Assembly (NCBI RefSeq): GCF_003933245.1
Contig: NZ_QUSX01000001.1
Span: forward strand, 496,001 to 560,000
Length of the DNA stretch: 64,000 bases
Source: Maribacter algicola
Lineage (GTDB): Bacteria; Bacteroidota; Bacteroidia; Flavobacteriales; Flavobacteriaceae
Direction: 5' to 3'
Shown: piece by piece, positions 17,699 through 26,541 of the stretch
Position numbering within the stretch: position 1 is the stretch's first letter
Layout: each line of letters opens with the position of its first letter
Translations under genes and position numbers: made by a program
The notes under the pieces: model-generated
Databases searched by the model: none
What the model saw: only the letters and a program-made list of their open reading frames with translations
What the model was told of the DNA's origin: nothing

Positions 17699-17786
17699 CA
17701 GAGAGGAAGGGATTCGAACCCTCGATACACTTTTGGTGTATACACACTTTCCAGGCGTGCGCCTTCGACCACTCGGCCACCTCTCT
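17699..17786 (-). tRNA. tRNA-Ser (anticodon GGA)
   Basis: The minus strand folds as a class II tRNA of 88 bases: acceptor AGAGAGG pairs with CCTCTCT, D-arm region GGCCGAGTGG, anticodon loop CTGGAAA (anticodon GGA, decoding UCC and UCU), a long variable arm with GTATAC and GTGTAT parts, and the T-loop GGTTCGAATCC. The discriminator base is G, as expected for serine. The 3' CCA is not encoded. It lies between ansA and exbB on the same strand. Confidence 0.95.
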
Positions 17787-17856
17787 ATTTTCGCCTTTTT
17801 TAAGGTGGGGCAAATAACAAAAAAAATATTAGACAATAAAATATTACCCGTTAATT

Positions 17857-18888
17857 TTAGTGCATTTCTCCGCGTAGCGAAGTCTCAAAAACCGTCTTAA
17901 AGTGTTTGCTGGACACGCCACTCCCCAACATATACATAGCCTTCGAAATTGCAGCTTCAGTGGTAATATCCTTACCATTAATCACTTGCATCTCCATTAA
18001 TGCAGAACTGGTTTCGTACTTACCCATAAGCACACTGCCACCGGAGCACTGAGTAATGTTGATTACGTGCAATCCATTTTCAATGGATTTTTTTAGGGAA
18101 GTTAAAAACCAATCGACCGTTGGTCCATTTCCAGAACCGTAGGTTTCCAAAATGAGCGCTTTCAAACCCTCTGTTTTCAAGACATTTTCAAAAACGGCTT
18201 TGTTCATTCCAGGAAATAATTTAACCAAGGCCACATTCTCATCCATTTTTTTATGGACTACCAATTTTTTATTCCTTTTACACGGCAGAAGATATTCGGA
18301 AAAGACATTCAAATGCACACCTGATTCCACCAAGTGGGGATAGTTTAAGGATGCAAAGGCCCTAAAATTCTCGGCATTTATTTTTGTGGTCCTGTTTCCT
18401 CTATACAGTTTATACTCAAAATACAATCCCACTTCCTTTATGACCGATGTCCCATTTTTTTGTAGTGCGGCGATCTGTACCGATGTAATTAGGTTCTCCT
18501 TGGCATCTGTGCGTAAATCCCCAATGGGCAATTGGGATCCAGTAAGAATTACAGGCTTATCCAAATTTTCCAATAAAAAACTTAAGGCCGATGCGGTATA
18601 GCTCATGGTATCGCTTCCGTGTAGGATCACAAAACCGTCATAACCCACATAGTGCTCTTCAATCAGCGTAACGATCCTTACCCATTCCTGCGGATTCATA
18701 TTGGAAGAATCCAATGGGTTTTCAAAAGATATTGTATCTATGGAACAATCCAATTGATTCAGTTCCGGCACATGCTTTAAAAGTTTGTCAAAATCAAAGG
18801 ATTTTAAGGCCCCAGTTTGGTAATCCTTCACCATTCCTATGGTCCCGCCCGTATAAATCAAAAGAATCTTTCTATTATCCAAACCCAT
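17857..18888 (-). CDS. ansA: Type I L-asparaginase
   Basis: The enzyme hydrolyses asparagine to aspartate and ammonia. The ATG at 18888 is preferred (343 residues): an upstream start at 18909 would be TTG and overlap the TatD gene. Catalytic motifs are ILLIYTGGTIGM near the N-terminus and FVILHGSDTMSYTASAL around residues 90-110, the two Thr motifs of the family. No signal peptide is seen, which fits the cytoplasmic type I enzyme. It follows the TatD gene by ten bases, forming a two-gene operon, with tRNA-Ser just downstream. Confidence 0.93.
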   Translation of the reverse strand: MGLDNRKILLIYTGGTIGMVKDYQTGALKSFDFDKLLKHVPELNQLDCSIDTISFENPLDSSNMNPQEWVRIVTLIEEHYVGYDGFVILHGSDTMSYTASALSFLLENLDKPVILTGSQLPIGDLRTDAKENLITSVQIAALQKNGTSVIKEVGLYFEYKLYRGNRTTKINAENFRAFASLNYPHLVESGVHLNVFSEYLLPCKRNKKLVVHKKMDENVALVKLFPGMNKAVFENVLKTEGLKALILETYGSGNGPTVDWFLTSLKKSIENGLHVINITQCSGGSVLMGKYETSSALMEMQVINGKDITTEAAISKAMYMLGSGVSSKHFKTVFETSLRGEMH

Positions 18889-18898
18889 ATTTTTAAAA

Positions 18899-19666
18899 TC
18901 AAACCCCAAATACTTCTTTTGAATTTTCAGTAGTCACCCTTGCAACTTCCCGTTCATCCAGAGCATATAATTCGGCAACCTTTTTGAGAACATTCAACAC
19001 ATAGGCACTTTCATTGCGCTTTCCACGATACGGTACGGGTGCAAGGTAGGGAGCATCTGTTTCCAATACAATATGCTTGAGGTCAATTTGACTTAAAAAT
19101 GAATCGATCTTCCCATTCTTAAATGTTACCACACCTCCAATACCCAATTTCATATTATATGACAATGCCCTGTGCGCCTGTTCCAAATTGCCTGTGAAAC
19201 AGTGAAAAATGCCTTTTAAATCCTCATCCTTTTCTTGTTCCAACACTTCAAAAACGGCATCGAATGCATCCCTACAATGAATAATGATTGGCAACCTATG
19301 CTCTTTTGCCAGGTTTATCTGTTTGCTAAAGGCTTTCTGTTGCTCTTTAAAAAAACTTTTGTCCCAATACAAATCAATTCCAATCTCACCTATGGCATAA
19401 TACCGATGTTCTTTTAGAATCCGTTCTACATGTTCAAGTTCCGCCTCAAAATTTTCCTTTACATGGGTGGGGTGCAGACCGGCCATCAGAAAAATATTCT
19501 CAGGATACTTTTCCTCTAATTGCACCATCCTATCTGTGTACGTGGAGTCAATGGATGGAACAAAAAATCTAGTAACCCCTAGGTCCAGGGCCGTTTGAAT
19601 CATGCGATCCCTATCTTCATCAAACGCTTCACTGTATAAATGTGTATGTGTATCAGTTATAATCAT
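18899..19666 (-). CDS. TatD-family metal-dependent hydrolase
   Basis: TatD proteins are metal-dependent DNases of the amidohydrolase fold that act in DNA repair or degradation. The 255-residue protein has the metal motif DTHTHLY at residues 5-11, then AGLHPTHV, AIGEIGIDLYWD, IIHCRDA, GIFHCFTGN and LETDAPYLAP. This is the full set of metal-binding His, Glu and Asp positions at normal length. It lies directly upstream of ansA. A TATTTTTG element ends just four bases before the ATG. Confidence 0.93.
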   Translation of the reverse strand: MIITDTHTHLYSEAFDEDRDRMIQTALDLGVTRFFVPSIDSTYTDRMVQLEEKYPENIFLMAGLHPTHVKENFEAELEHVERILKEHRYYAIGEIGIDLYWDKSFFKEQQKAFSKQINLAKEHRLPIIIHCRDAFDAVFEVLEQEKDEDLKGIFHCFTGNLEQAHRALSYNMKLGIGGVVTFKNGKIDSFLSQIDLKHIVLETDAPYLAPVPYRGKRNESAYVLNVLKKVAELYALDEREVARVTTENSKEVFGV

Positions 19667-19670
19667 AGCA

Positions 19671-19678
19671 CAAAAATA
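19671..19678 (-). promoter_or_regulatory. Possible -7 element of the TatD-ansA unit
   Basis: TATTTTTG on the minus strand matches TAnnTTTG; it ends four bases before the TatD ATG. No -33 box was found at the right distance. If functional, the mRNA would be leaderless. Confidence 0.3.
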
Positions 19679-19682
19679 GGCT

Positions 19683-19690
19683 TATCTTTG
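19683..19690 (+). promoter_or_regulatory. Possible -7 element of the retropepsin-like gene
   Basis: TATCTTTG matches TAnnTTTG on the plus strand, 56 bases before the ATG at 19747. It lies back to back with the TatD candidate element. No -33 box is clear. Confidence 0.35.
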
Positions 19691-19746
19691 ACTTTTTAAG
19701 CTATATATGTGCAATCATCCCAACCTAGGAAACAAACTAAAATCCA

Positions 19747-20187
19747 ATGAGCTTTCTTAAAAAGTGTTTAAAGAAAAAAGGATACGTTAGTATCCGCTTG
19801 ACCCTGACCAGAACAAATCATTTGGAATTTTCAGCAAAGATCAATGGGATGGCAGGAAGATTCATTCTGGACACGGGTGCCTCCAATACGTGCATCGGTT
19901 TTGATAAAATCGATTATTTCAATCTAAAATCAAAGGAATCCAAGATTAAGGCGGCCGGTGCAGGGGCAACTGACATGGAGACCCTCACCTCCAAAAAAAA
20001 CACCATAGAAATTGGCAAATGGCACCAAAAAAAGTTGAAAATCGTATTGTTCGACCTTGTCCATGTAAACACGGCACTCATAACCCATGAAGCGGAACCC
20101 GTAGATGGGATTATTGGTGCCGATGTGCTTAACAAGTCAAAAGCGATTATCGACTACAAAAAGAAATTGTTGTTTCTCAAAATCTAA
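19747..20187 (+). CDS. Retropepsin-like aspartyl protease family protein
   Basis: The 146-residue protein shows the active-site motif LDTGAS at residues 41-46 and the second structural motif DGIIGADVL near residues 120-130. These are the Asp-Thr-Gly loop and the hydrophobic-Gly pair of single-domain retropepsins. A pepsin-like enzyme of this size must dimerise to be active. No signal peptide is evident, although the N-terminus MSFLKKCLKKKG is basic. The substrate is unknown; a regulated cytoplasmic protease is possible. It is a single-gene unit between two terminators or promoters. Confidence 0.85.
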   Translation: MSFLKKCLKKKGYVSIRLTLTRTNHLEFSAKINGMAGRFILDTGASNTCIGFDKIDYFNLKSKESKIKAAGAGATDMETLTSKKNTIEIGKWHQKKLKIVLFDLVHVNTALITHEAEPVDGIIGADVLNKSKAIIDYKKKLLFLKI

Positions 20188-20203
20188 AAATGATTAAAAC
20201 AAA

Positions 20204-20232
20204 AAAAGCACCGATGTATAGGTGCTTTTCTT
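20204..20232. terminator. Bidirectional terminator between the protease gene and sucB
   Basis: AAAAGCACC and GGTGCTTTT form a nine-bp stem around an eight-base loop, with A-rich and T-rich flanks. It serves the protease gene (plus) and sucB (minus). Confidence 0.8.
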
Positions 20233-20246
20233 TTTAAGTTTGTGGT

Positions 20247-21524
20247 TTACATTTCCAATGCTTTCTTCACATCATTGTCCATCAACAATTCCTCGGGACT
20301 CTCCAAGGCCTCTTTAACAGCGACCAAAAATCCTACGGACTCCTTGCCGTCTATGATTCGGTGATCGTAAGATAAAGCCACGTACATAATGGGCGCAATG
20401 GCAATGGCACCATCCCTAGCTATAGGACGCTCCACGATATTATGCATCCCTAGGATGGCACTTTGTGGGGGGTTTATAATAGGTGTGGACAACATGGAAC
20501 CAAAAACGCCACCATTTGTGATGGTAAAGGTACCTCCGGTCATCTCATCCACCGTTATTTCACCTTCCCTTGCCCGTATGGCCAATCGTTTTACTTCGGC
20601 CTCTATGCCCCTAAAAGAAAGATTTTCCGCATTTCTAATAACGGGAACCATCAAACCTTTTGGTCCTGATACCGCAATACTGATATCGCAAAAATCAAAG
20701 GAAACCATTTCCTTTTCATCTATCATGGAGTTTACGGCAGGATACATTTCCAATGCCCTTACAACGGCCTTGGTGAAGAATGACATAAAGCCAAGACCAA
20801 CACCGTGCCTATCCTTAAAGGCATCCTTGTACTTATTACGCAACTCGAATATTGCGGACATATCCACCTCGTTAAAAGTGGTCAACATGGCCGTTTCATT
20901 TTTTACGGATACCAATCGCTCTGCCACCTTTCTCCTTAACATGGAAAGCTTGGACCTGGTCTCGCCTCGATTACCGCCAGAAACAGGAGACCCCATGGAT
21001 GGCTTCGCGTTCATGGCATCGGACTTGGTAATTCTTCCATCTTTGCCCGTTCCAGTAACTGTTGAAGCTTCCACACCCTTTTCACCAAGTATTTTCTTAG
21101 CTGCCGGCGAAGCCACTCCAGATGCATAGGTTTCTTTTGCCTGAGTGGGTTGGGGAGCCTTTTCACTTTCCTTTTTTTTCTCCTTGGAAGCTTGTTGCTT
21201 ATCCAAATCCTTTTCGGCATTACTCGAGGAACCTTCATCCCCACCTGTTGCAGAGCTTGCCGCCTTACTAGCGCCATCTGGTTTATCAGCCCCGGTATCT
21301 ATGAGACAAACTACAGCTCCCACGGCAACGGCATCACCTACCTCGGCCTTTAGGGTAATGGTTCCGCTTGCCTCTGCGGGCAACTCCAACGTTGCCTTAT
21401 CTGAATCGACTTCCGCAATGGCCTGGTCCTTCTCAACATAATCCCCATCTTCGACCAGCCACTCGGCTATCTCAACTTCAGTTATGGACTCCCCCGGTGA
21501 GGGAACTTTCATTTCTAAAATCAT
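20247..21524 (-). CDS. sucB: Dihydrolipoyllysine succinyltransferase, E2 of 2-oxoglutarate dehydrogenase
   Basis: E2 moves the succinyl group from E1-bound thiamine to CoA in the TCA cycle. The 425-residue protein has one N-terminal lipoyl domain (residues 1-80, lipoyl Lys43 in DSDKATL), an acidic Ser/Lys-rich linker, a peripheral-subunit-binding domain ([16 protein letters not shown]) and a C-terminal catalytic domain. The active-site DHRIIDGKE near residues 392-400 and [17 protein letters not shown] are in the catalytic domain. It follows sucA by 32 bases, the usual order, which marks it as the 2-oxoglutarate and not the pyruvate enzyme. Confidence 0.97.
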   Translation of the reverse strand: MILEMKVPSPGESITEVEIAEWLVEDGDYVEKDQAIAEVDSDKATLELPAEASGTITLKAEVGDAVAVGAVVCLIDTGADKPDGASKAASSATGGDEGSSSNAEKDLDKQQASKEKKKESEKAPQPTQAKETYASGVASPAAKKILGEKGVEASTVTGTGKDGRITKSDAMNAKPSMGSPVSGGNRGETRSKLSMLRRKVAERLVSVKNETAMLTTFNEVDMSAIFELRNKYKDAFKDRHGVGLGFMSFFTKAVVRALEMYPAVNSMIDEKEMVSFDFCDISIAVSGPKGLMVPVIRNAENLSFRGIEAEVKRLAIRAREGEITVDEMTGGTFTITNGGVFGSMLSTPIINPPQSAILGMHNIVERPIARDGAIAIAPIMYVALSYDHRIIDGKESVGFLVAVKEALESPEELLMDNDVKKALEM

Positions 21525-21556
21525 TCTTTCTATAATTAGCTATTCTTAAATCTTAA

Positions 21557-24352
21557 TTATTTTGGTTTGGACATATTATCCTTCGTTTTGTCAAAGACAT
21601 AATCGATTACTTGCTGGTGTCTTGCTTTGGACCGTACTGCACTTCCCGCTGCCGGGGCTGCGTAAAATCTTCTGGAGGCCACCCTAAACTTGTTCACATC
21701 GCTAAAATGCATCATTAAATGGCTCCATGCGCCCATGTTCCTTGGTTCTTCCTGGGCCCAAACAATGTCATCCGCATTTTTATACTTGGCAATAATCTCC
21801 TTCATTTGCTTATCAGGTAATGGAAATAACTGCTCCAAACGAATTAGTGCGACATCATCCCGATTCAATTCCTCTTTTACGGCAAGCAGGTCATAGTAAA
21901 ACTTACCGGTACAGAAAACCAAGCTTTTGACCTTTTTGACATCTGCAGAAACATCGTCTATTACTTCCTTGAAACTACCGTTTGCCAACTCCTCCACAGT
22001 AGAAACCGCTTTTGGATGTCTCAACAAACTCTTTGGGGTAAATATAATAAGCGGTTTTCTAAAATTGGCTTTCATCTGCCTCCTTAAAATATGGAACATC
22101 TGGGCCGGGGTTGTCACATCGGCGATGTACATGTTATCCCTAGCACATAGCTGAAGATATCTTTCCATCCTCGCGGAAGAGTGTTCCGCACCTTGACCTT
22201 CATATCCGTGAGGCAACAACATTACCAGACCATTCTGTAGCTTCCATTTATCCTCTGCCGCAGAGATATATTGATCGATCATAATTTGGGCGCCATTGCT
22301 GAAATCGCCAAATTGGGCCTCCCAAATGGTCAAGGTATTAGGACTTGCCATGGCATATCCATAATCAAAACCGACTACACCATATTCTGATAAGAGCGAG
22401 TTATATATTTGAAACCTTCCTTGTTCTTTAGATATATTGTTGAGCAACAGTACTTCCTCCTCGCTTTCCTCAACCTTCATAACCGCGTGCCTGTGGGAAA
22501 AGGTTCCTCGTTCCACATCCTGTCCGGACATACGTACGCCAAAACCTTCCTGTAACAGTGTTCCATAGGCCAAAAGTTCTCCCATAGCCCAGTCCAAAGA
22601 ATCGTCCTCAAAGTACATTTTATGTCGGTCTTTCACCAACTTCTCCACTTTGCGCAAAAACTTTTTCCCTTTTGGCAGCTCCGTAATGACTTTGGCAATC
22701 TCGGTTAGCTTTTCCTTGTCAAAGGTAGTATCTACAAGGTCCATCATCTCCCATTCCCGCACATTCTCAAAGCCTTTCCATTCATCGGCCATAAATGGCG
22801 TAATAATGGTTTTATCCTCTTTTCTGGAATCCTCTAATTTAATTTCAAGGGAATCCTTGTACTGTTTTTCCAATTGGGCCACATAATCTTCATTGATTAC
22901 GCCTTCCTTGATCAAACGCTCCGCATAAATGTCGCGCGGATTCATATGTTTGGCTATGGCCTTGTATAGTTTTGGCTGTGTAAACCTAGGCTCATCACCC
23001 TCGTTGTGCCCGTATTTCCTGTATCCCAAAAGATCTATAAACACGTCCTGTTCAAATTGCATCCTATATTCCAAAGCGAACAATGCCGCATGGACAACAG
23101 CTTCTGCATCATCTGCATTTACATGCAATACCGGACTCAAGGTTACCTTACCAACATCCGTGCAATACGTAGAACTTCTGGCATCCAAATAATTTGTGGT
23201 AAACCCTATTTGGTTATTTACCACTATATGAATTGTACCCCCGGTCTTATAACCATCCAAATTGGCCATTTGTACAACTTCATATACAATGCCTTGGCCG
23301 GCAATGGCAGCATCACCATGTACCACAATGGGAAGTACTTTTGAAAAATCCTCTGGATAATGGGCATCTTGCTTTGCCCTGGTTATACCTTCAACTACGG
23401 CTCCTACCGTTTCCAAATGGGATGGATTGGGCGCAATGTTCATTCGAATCTTATTCCCATTATCGGACATTCGGTCCGAAGTCCAACCCAAATGATATTT
23501 TACATCACCATCAAAAATCTCCTGCTCATAATCCTTCCCGTCGAATTCACTGAAAATATCCTTGGCAGACTTCCCAAAAATATTGGTCAGGACATTTAGG
23601 CGGCCCCTGTGGGCCATTCCCATTACGAATTGTTTTACTCCCATTTCCGCGGCACGCTCCACTATCACATCCAAAGCGGGTATCAATGATTCATTGCCCT
23701 CTAGGGAAAATCGCTTTTGGCCCACATATTTAGTGTGCAAAAAGCCTTCGAAGGAAACCGCCTGATTCAACTTCTTCAGTATATGCTTTTTTCGTTCCGG
23801 ACCAAAACTTGGATGATTGTCATTGACATTGATCCAATTCTGTATCCATTTGATTCTTTCCGGTTTTCTGATATACATATATTCCACACCGATGGAATCA
23901 CAATAGATACTGGTCAAGTGGGCGATGATTTCCCTCAAAGTACTGGGTCCAATCCCAATGATGTCCCCCGCGTTGAAAACCGTATCCAAATCGGCCTCCG
24001 TAAGACCAAAATTTTCTATGTCCAGTGTAGGCTCGTATCGCCTTCTTTCCCTAACGGGATTTGTTTTTGTAAACAAATGCCCCCTACTCCTGTAGCCATC
24101 TATCAACCTAATTACCTGAAACTCCTTTTGTAAGGATTCCGGCATTTCAACTTGGTTGCCGTTGATGGTAACGGTACTTCTGTTTTCCGGGTGGATATCT
24201 AATTCGTCCAACGAACTCTCCATGCCAAAATCAAAACCTTGAAAAAAGGCGCGCCAACTTGGCTCAATGCTATCCGGATTGATTAAATACTTGTCATATA
24301 GCTCGGAAAAATAAGAGGTATGAACAGCATTCAAAAAGGAATATTTATCCAT
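21557..24352 (-). CDS. sucA: 2-oxoglutarate dehydrogenase E1 component
   Basis: E1 decarboxylates 2-oxoglutarate with thiamine diphosphate and passes succinyl to E2. The 931-residue protein starts with the E2-binding segment FLNAVHTSYFSELYDKYLINP and a Trp-rich WRAFFQGFDFG, then shows MGMAHRGRLNVL, the thiamine-pyrophosphate motif GDAAIAGQGIVYE, and NNQIGFTT. The C-terminal transketolase-like part has HGYEGQGAEHSSARMERYLQ and the last domain WAQEEPRNMGAW. The length fits the family. It is the first gene of a sucA-sucB operon with a TATTTTTG element 34 bases upstream. Confidence 0.97.
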   Translation of the reverse strand: MDKYSFLNAVHTSYFSELYDKYLINPDSIEPSWRAFFQGFDFGMESSLDELDIHPENRSTVTINGNQVEMPESLQKEFQVIRLIDGYRSRGHLFTKTNPVRERRRYEPTLDIENFGLTEADLDTVFNAGDIIGIGPSTLREIIAHLTSIYCDSIGVEYMYIRKPERIKWIQNWINVNDNHPSFGPERKKHILKKLNQAVSFEGFLHTKYVGQKRFSLEGNESLIPALDVIVERAAEMGVKQFVMGMAHRGRLNVLTNIFGKSAKDIFSEFDGKDYEQEIFDGDVKYHLGWTSDRMSDNGNKIRMNIAPNPSHLETVGAVVEGITRAKQDAHYPEDFSKVLPIVVHGDAAIAGQGIVYEVVQMANLDGYKTGGTIHIVVNNQIGFTTNYLDARSSTYCTDVGKVTLSPVLHVNADDAEAVVHAALFALEYRMQFEQDVFIDLLGYRKYGHNEGDEPRFTQPKLYKAIAKHMNPRDIYAERLIKEGVINEDYVAQLEKQYKDSLEIKLEDSRKEDKTIITPFMADEWKGFENVREWEMMDLVDTTFDKEKLTEIAKVITELPKGKKFLRKVEKLVKDRHKMYFEDDSLDWAMGELLAYGTLLQEGFGVRMSGQDVERGTFSHRHAVMKVEESEEEVLLLNNISKEQGRFQIYNSLLSEYGVVGFDYGYAMASPNTLTIWEAQFGDFSNGAQIMIDQYISAAEDKWKLQNGLVMLLPHGYEGQGAEHSSARMERYLQLCARDNMYIADVTTPAQMFHILRRQMKANFRKPLIIFTPKSLLRHPKAVSTVEELANGSFKEVIDDVSADVKKVKSLVFCTGKFYYDLLAVKEELNRDDVALIRLEQLFPLPDKQMKEIIAKYKNADDIVWAQEEPRNMGAWSHLMMHFSDVNKFRVASRRFYAAPAAGSAVRSKARHQQVIDYVFDKTKDNMSKPK

Positions 24353-24386
24353 GAATTACTTTCTGTATCTTTAGAAGAAATTTGTA

Positions 24387-24394
24387 CAAAAATA
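24387..24394 (-). promoter_or_regulatory. Possible -7 element of sucAB
   Basis: TATTTTTG on the minus strand matches TAnnTTTG and ends 34 bases before the sucA ATG. The -33 box is not clear. Confidence 0.35.
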
Positions 24395-24472
24395 CAACAT
24401 TTACTATATCTAACGGAATGTTGCCAGGTAATATTGAAAAAAAATATTGTTTAAAACAAATTTGAAAAAAGG

Positions 24473-24985
24473 ATGGATAAAAAATACATTTTAACCTGTT
24501 ATCTACTGCTTTTAACAAGTTTGGTCTTCGCCCAATCCTACACTAATAATTCCGGATTTTTCAAAAGGGTACGCTATGGAGGCAGCCTTGGACTGGGTTT
24601 TTTTAACGGCGGATTCAATATCAATGTTTCCCCTAGTGCCATTTATCCCCTTACCAATGAATTTTATGCAGGGGCCAGCCTAAATTTCAATTATGCCAAA
24701 TTCAACGATGAAAAACTTTTGGCCTATGGAGGAAGTATTTTATCCCTCTACAACCCAATCCCTGATATACAAATTTCCGCAGAATTTGAGCAACTTAGGA
24801 TTAACAGATCTTTGGAAGCCTTTCCAACTAGGATAGAGGACAATTATTGGCTACCGGCCCTATTTTTAGGCGTGGGATATAGCACCTATAATGTTACATT
24901 TGGCTTGCGATATGATTTACTTTACAACGACAATAAAAGTATTTACGGAAATGCATTGATGCCATTTGTTCGGGTATATTTTTAA
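24473..24985 (+). CDS. Small beta-barrel-like exported protein
   Basis: The 170-residue protein has a clear signal peptide (MDKKYILTCYLLLLTSLVFAQ) and a mature part made of Gly- and aromatic-rich alternating strands (RYGGSLGLGFFNGGF, YAGASLNFNYA, FGLRYDLLY) ending in FVRVYF with a terminal Phe. That pattern fits a small outer-membrane barrel. Its function is unknown. Database names linking such genes to 2-oxoglutarate decarboxylase probably come from its position beside sucA and are not supported by the sequence. The next gene starts 44 bases downstream. Confidence 0.75.
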   Translation: MDKKYILTCYLLLLTSLVFAQSYTNNSGFFKRVRYGGSLGLGFFNGGFNINVSPSAIYPLTNEFYAGASLNFNYAKFNDEKLLAYGGSILSLYNPIPDIQISAEFEQLRINRSLEAFPTRIEDNYWLPALFLGVGYSTYNVTFGLRYDLLYNDNKSIYGNALMPFVRVYF

Positions 24986-25029
24986 ACCATTTTAATTCGC
25001 TTCACCAACCAATAACCAAACCAACCAAT

Positions 25030-26133
25030 ATGAATAAACTGAAAAACAGATACCTCTCCCTTGATGTTTTTAGGGGATTGGATGTGGCTTTAATGATCAT
25101 TGTAAATTCTCCCGGCAATGGAGAAACCAGTTTCGCCCCTTTAAAGCATGCAGAGTGGCACGGTTTCACGCTAACAGATCTTGTTTTTCCCACCTTTTTG
25201 TTTGTGGTTGGCAACGCCATGAGCTTCAGTATGAAAAAGTATGAGACCCTAGGAGATGCCGCCTTTTTCAAAAAAGTATTGAAGCGATTTGCCATTATAT
25301 TTCTCTTGGGATTCTTAATGTATTGGTTCCCGTTTTTTGAAAACGGAACGCTAAAACCTCTTGCCGAAACCCGAATATTCGGCGTTCTTCAGCGCATTGC
25401 CCTGTGCTATCTTTTTGCTTCTATTCTAGTCTATTATTTCAAAACACGCAAAGTAATTATATTTAGCGCATGCGCTTTGATAGGTTACCACATTCTTTTA
25501 TTGACTTTCGGAGACCTCACTTTACTAGGCAATGCTGTTTTAAAGCTGGATAAAATTTTAATTGGTGCCGATCATATGTACCATGGCAATGGCGGTGTAG
25601 CTTTCGACCCTGAAGGGCTATTAAGCACACTACCATCCATCGTGAATGTCCTAGCTGGATACCTTACAGGCAAATTCATTCAAAAAAATGGACAGAACTA
25701 CGAAACGGTGGCGAAACTTCTAATGTTTGGCTGTATTTTGGTTTTTGCAGGATTGGCTTGGGATTTAATTTTACCCATTAATAAAAAACTATGGACCAGT
25801 TCCTTTGTGCTTTTAACATGCGGAATCGACCTCTTCGTAATTGCTATTTTGGTTTACTTGTTAGACATGACCAAGACATTTAAAAGGACCTACTTCTTTG
25901 AGGTTTTTGGAAGAAATACCCTTTTTATTTACCTCTTGTCAGAAATCTTCATTATCAGCTTATTTGAAATCAAAATGAAAGGAACAACTGCCTACAATTG
26001 GATAGCGGATAATATTTTCATTGCTATGGCAGGAGACTACATGGGATCCTTATTGTTCGCCCTTTGGGTTATGTTGACTTGCTGGTTGGTAGGTTATGTT
26101 ATGGATAAGAAGGGCATTTATATAAAAGTTTAG
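25030..26133 (+). CDS. NagX / HGSNAT-like membrane acyltransferase (DUF5009)
   Basis: The 367-residue protein has about ten transmembrane helices. The N-terminal signature SLDVFRGLDVALMIIVN is followed by HAEWHGFTLTDLVFPTFLFVVGNAM. The His-containing HAEW-x-G-x3-TDLVFP motif is typical of the heparan-alpha-glucosaminide acetyltransferase family, where this His carries the acetyl group across the membrane. In bacteria these proteins probably acetylate or handle amino sugars; the substrate here is inferred only. The gene may be co-transcribed with the barrel protein before it and is convergent with the gene at 26167. Confidence 0.85.
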   Translation: MNKLKNRYLSLDVFRGLDVALMIIVNSPGNGETSFAPLKHAEWHGFTLTDLVFPTFLFVVGNAMSFSMKKYETLGDAAFFKKVLKRFAIIFLLGFLMYWFPFFENGTLKPLAETRIFGVLQRIALCYLFASILVYYFKTRKVIIFSACALIGYHILLLTFGDLTLLGNAVLKLDKILIGADHMYHGNGGVAFDPEGLLSTLPSIVNVLAGYLTGKFIQKNGQNYETVAKLLMFGCILVFAGLAWDLILPINKKLWTSSFVLLTCGIDLFVIAILVYLLDMTKTFKRTYFFEVFGRNTLFIYLLSEIFIISLFEIKMKGTTAYNWIADNIFIAMAGDYMGSLLFALWVMLTCWLVGYVMDKKGIYIKV

Positions 26134-26166
26134 TTTTTTTAATCGCAACGAGCAAAACAACCCTAA

Positions 26167-26520
26167 TCACTTATACTTGTTTTTGAGCCAAACTTTTTGA
26201 AATTCCCGCTTTAGGATTAGAAACGCCATTTGCCCTGAAACCTCAACGGCATCGGTAACCTCTATATGTTGAAATTCCCTTTCCGGAATATCTATGATAT
26301 AAAGAACGTTTAGATATTCAGAAAATCGTTCCATCATCAAGAAATAGATTTTCTCTACAAGTACCTTGATCAGTTCCTCACTTTTGATATCACTCGTTAT
26401 ATTCAAGGGATTATTGGCCAAGGCAAAATCCTTTTCCAATTGCAACAATAAACGATCATACAATTCTTGATTTCCGGATAATTCCAATAACTGCCTGCTA
26501 TTCTGAACTTGGTGCTCCAT
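26167..26520 (-). CDS. Conserved-looking hypothetical protein, 117 residues
   Basis: I do not recognise a family. The protein is soluble, mostly helical and rich in Leu, Glu and Lys, with a central YIIDIPEREFQHIEVTDA and no signal or membrane segment. It begins 21 bases after the amidohydrolase stop on the same strand, so it is probably the second gene of that unit. Its codon use looks like that of its neighbours and its frame is free of shadow ORFs, which supports a real gene. Confidence 0.65.
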   Translation of the reverse strand: MEHQVQNSRQLLELSGNQELYDRLLLQLEKDFALANNPLNITSDIKSEELIKVLVEKIYFLMMERFSEYLNVLYIIDIPEREFQHIEVTDAVEVSGQMAFLILKREFQKVWLKNKYK

Positions 26521-26541
26521 ACAAGGATTTAAATCGAGGAG

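Noticed and set aside
18889..18909. Longer asparaginase start at 18909
   Set aside because: The codon is TTG and overlaps the TatD gene; the ATG at 18888 fits the family N-terminus.
20389..21129. Open frame of 246 codons on the plus strand opposite sucB
   Set aside because: It lies wholly inside the strongly supported sucB gene on the other strand and shows no family signature; its length reflects sucB codon usage.
24473..24985. Naming the small barrel-like gene after 2-oxoglutarate decarboxylase
   Set aside because: The protein has a signal peptide and beta-barrel pattern and no thiamine-binding or decarboxylase motif; such a name would come only from its neighbour sucA.
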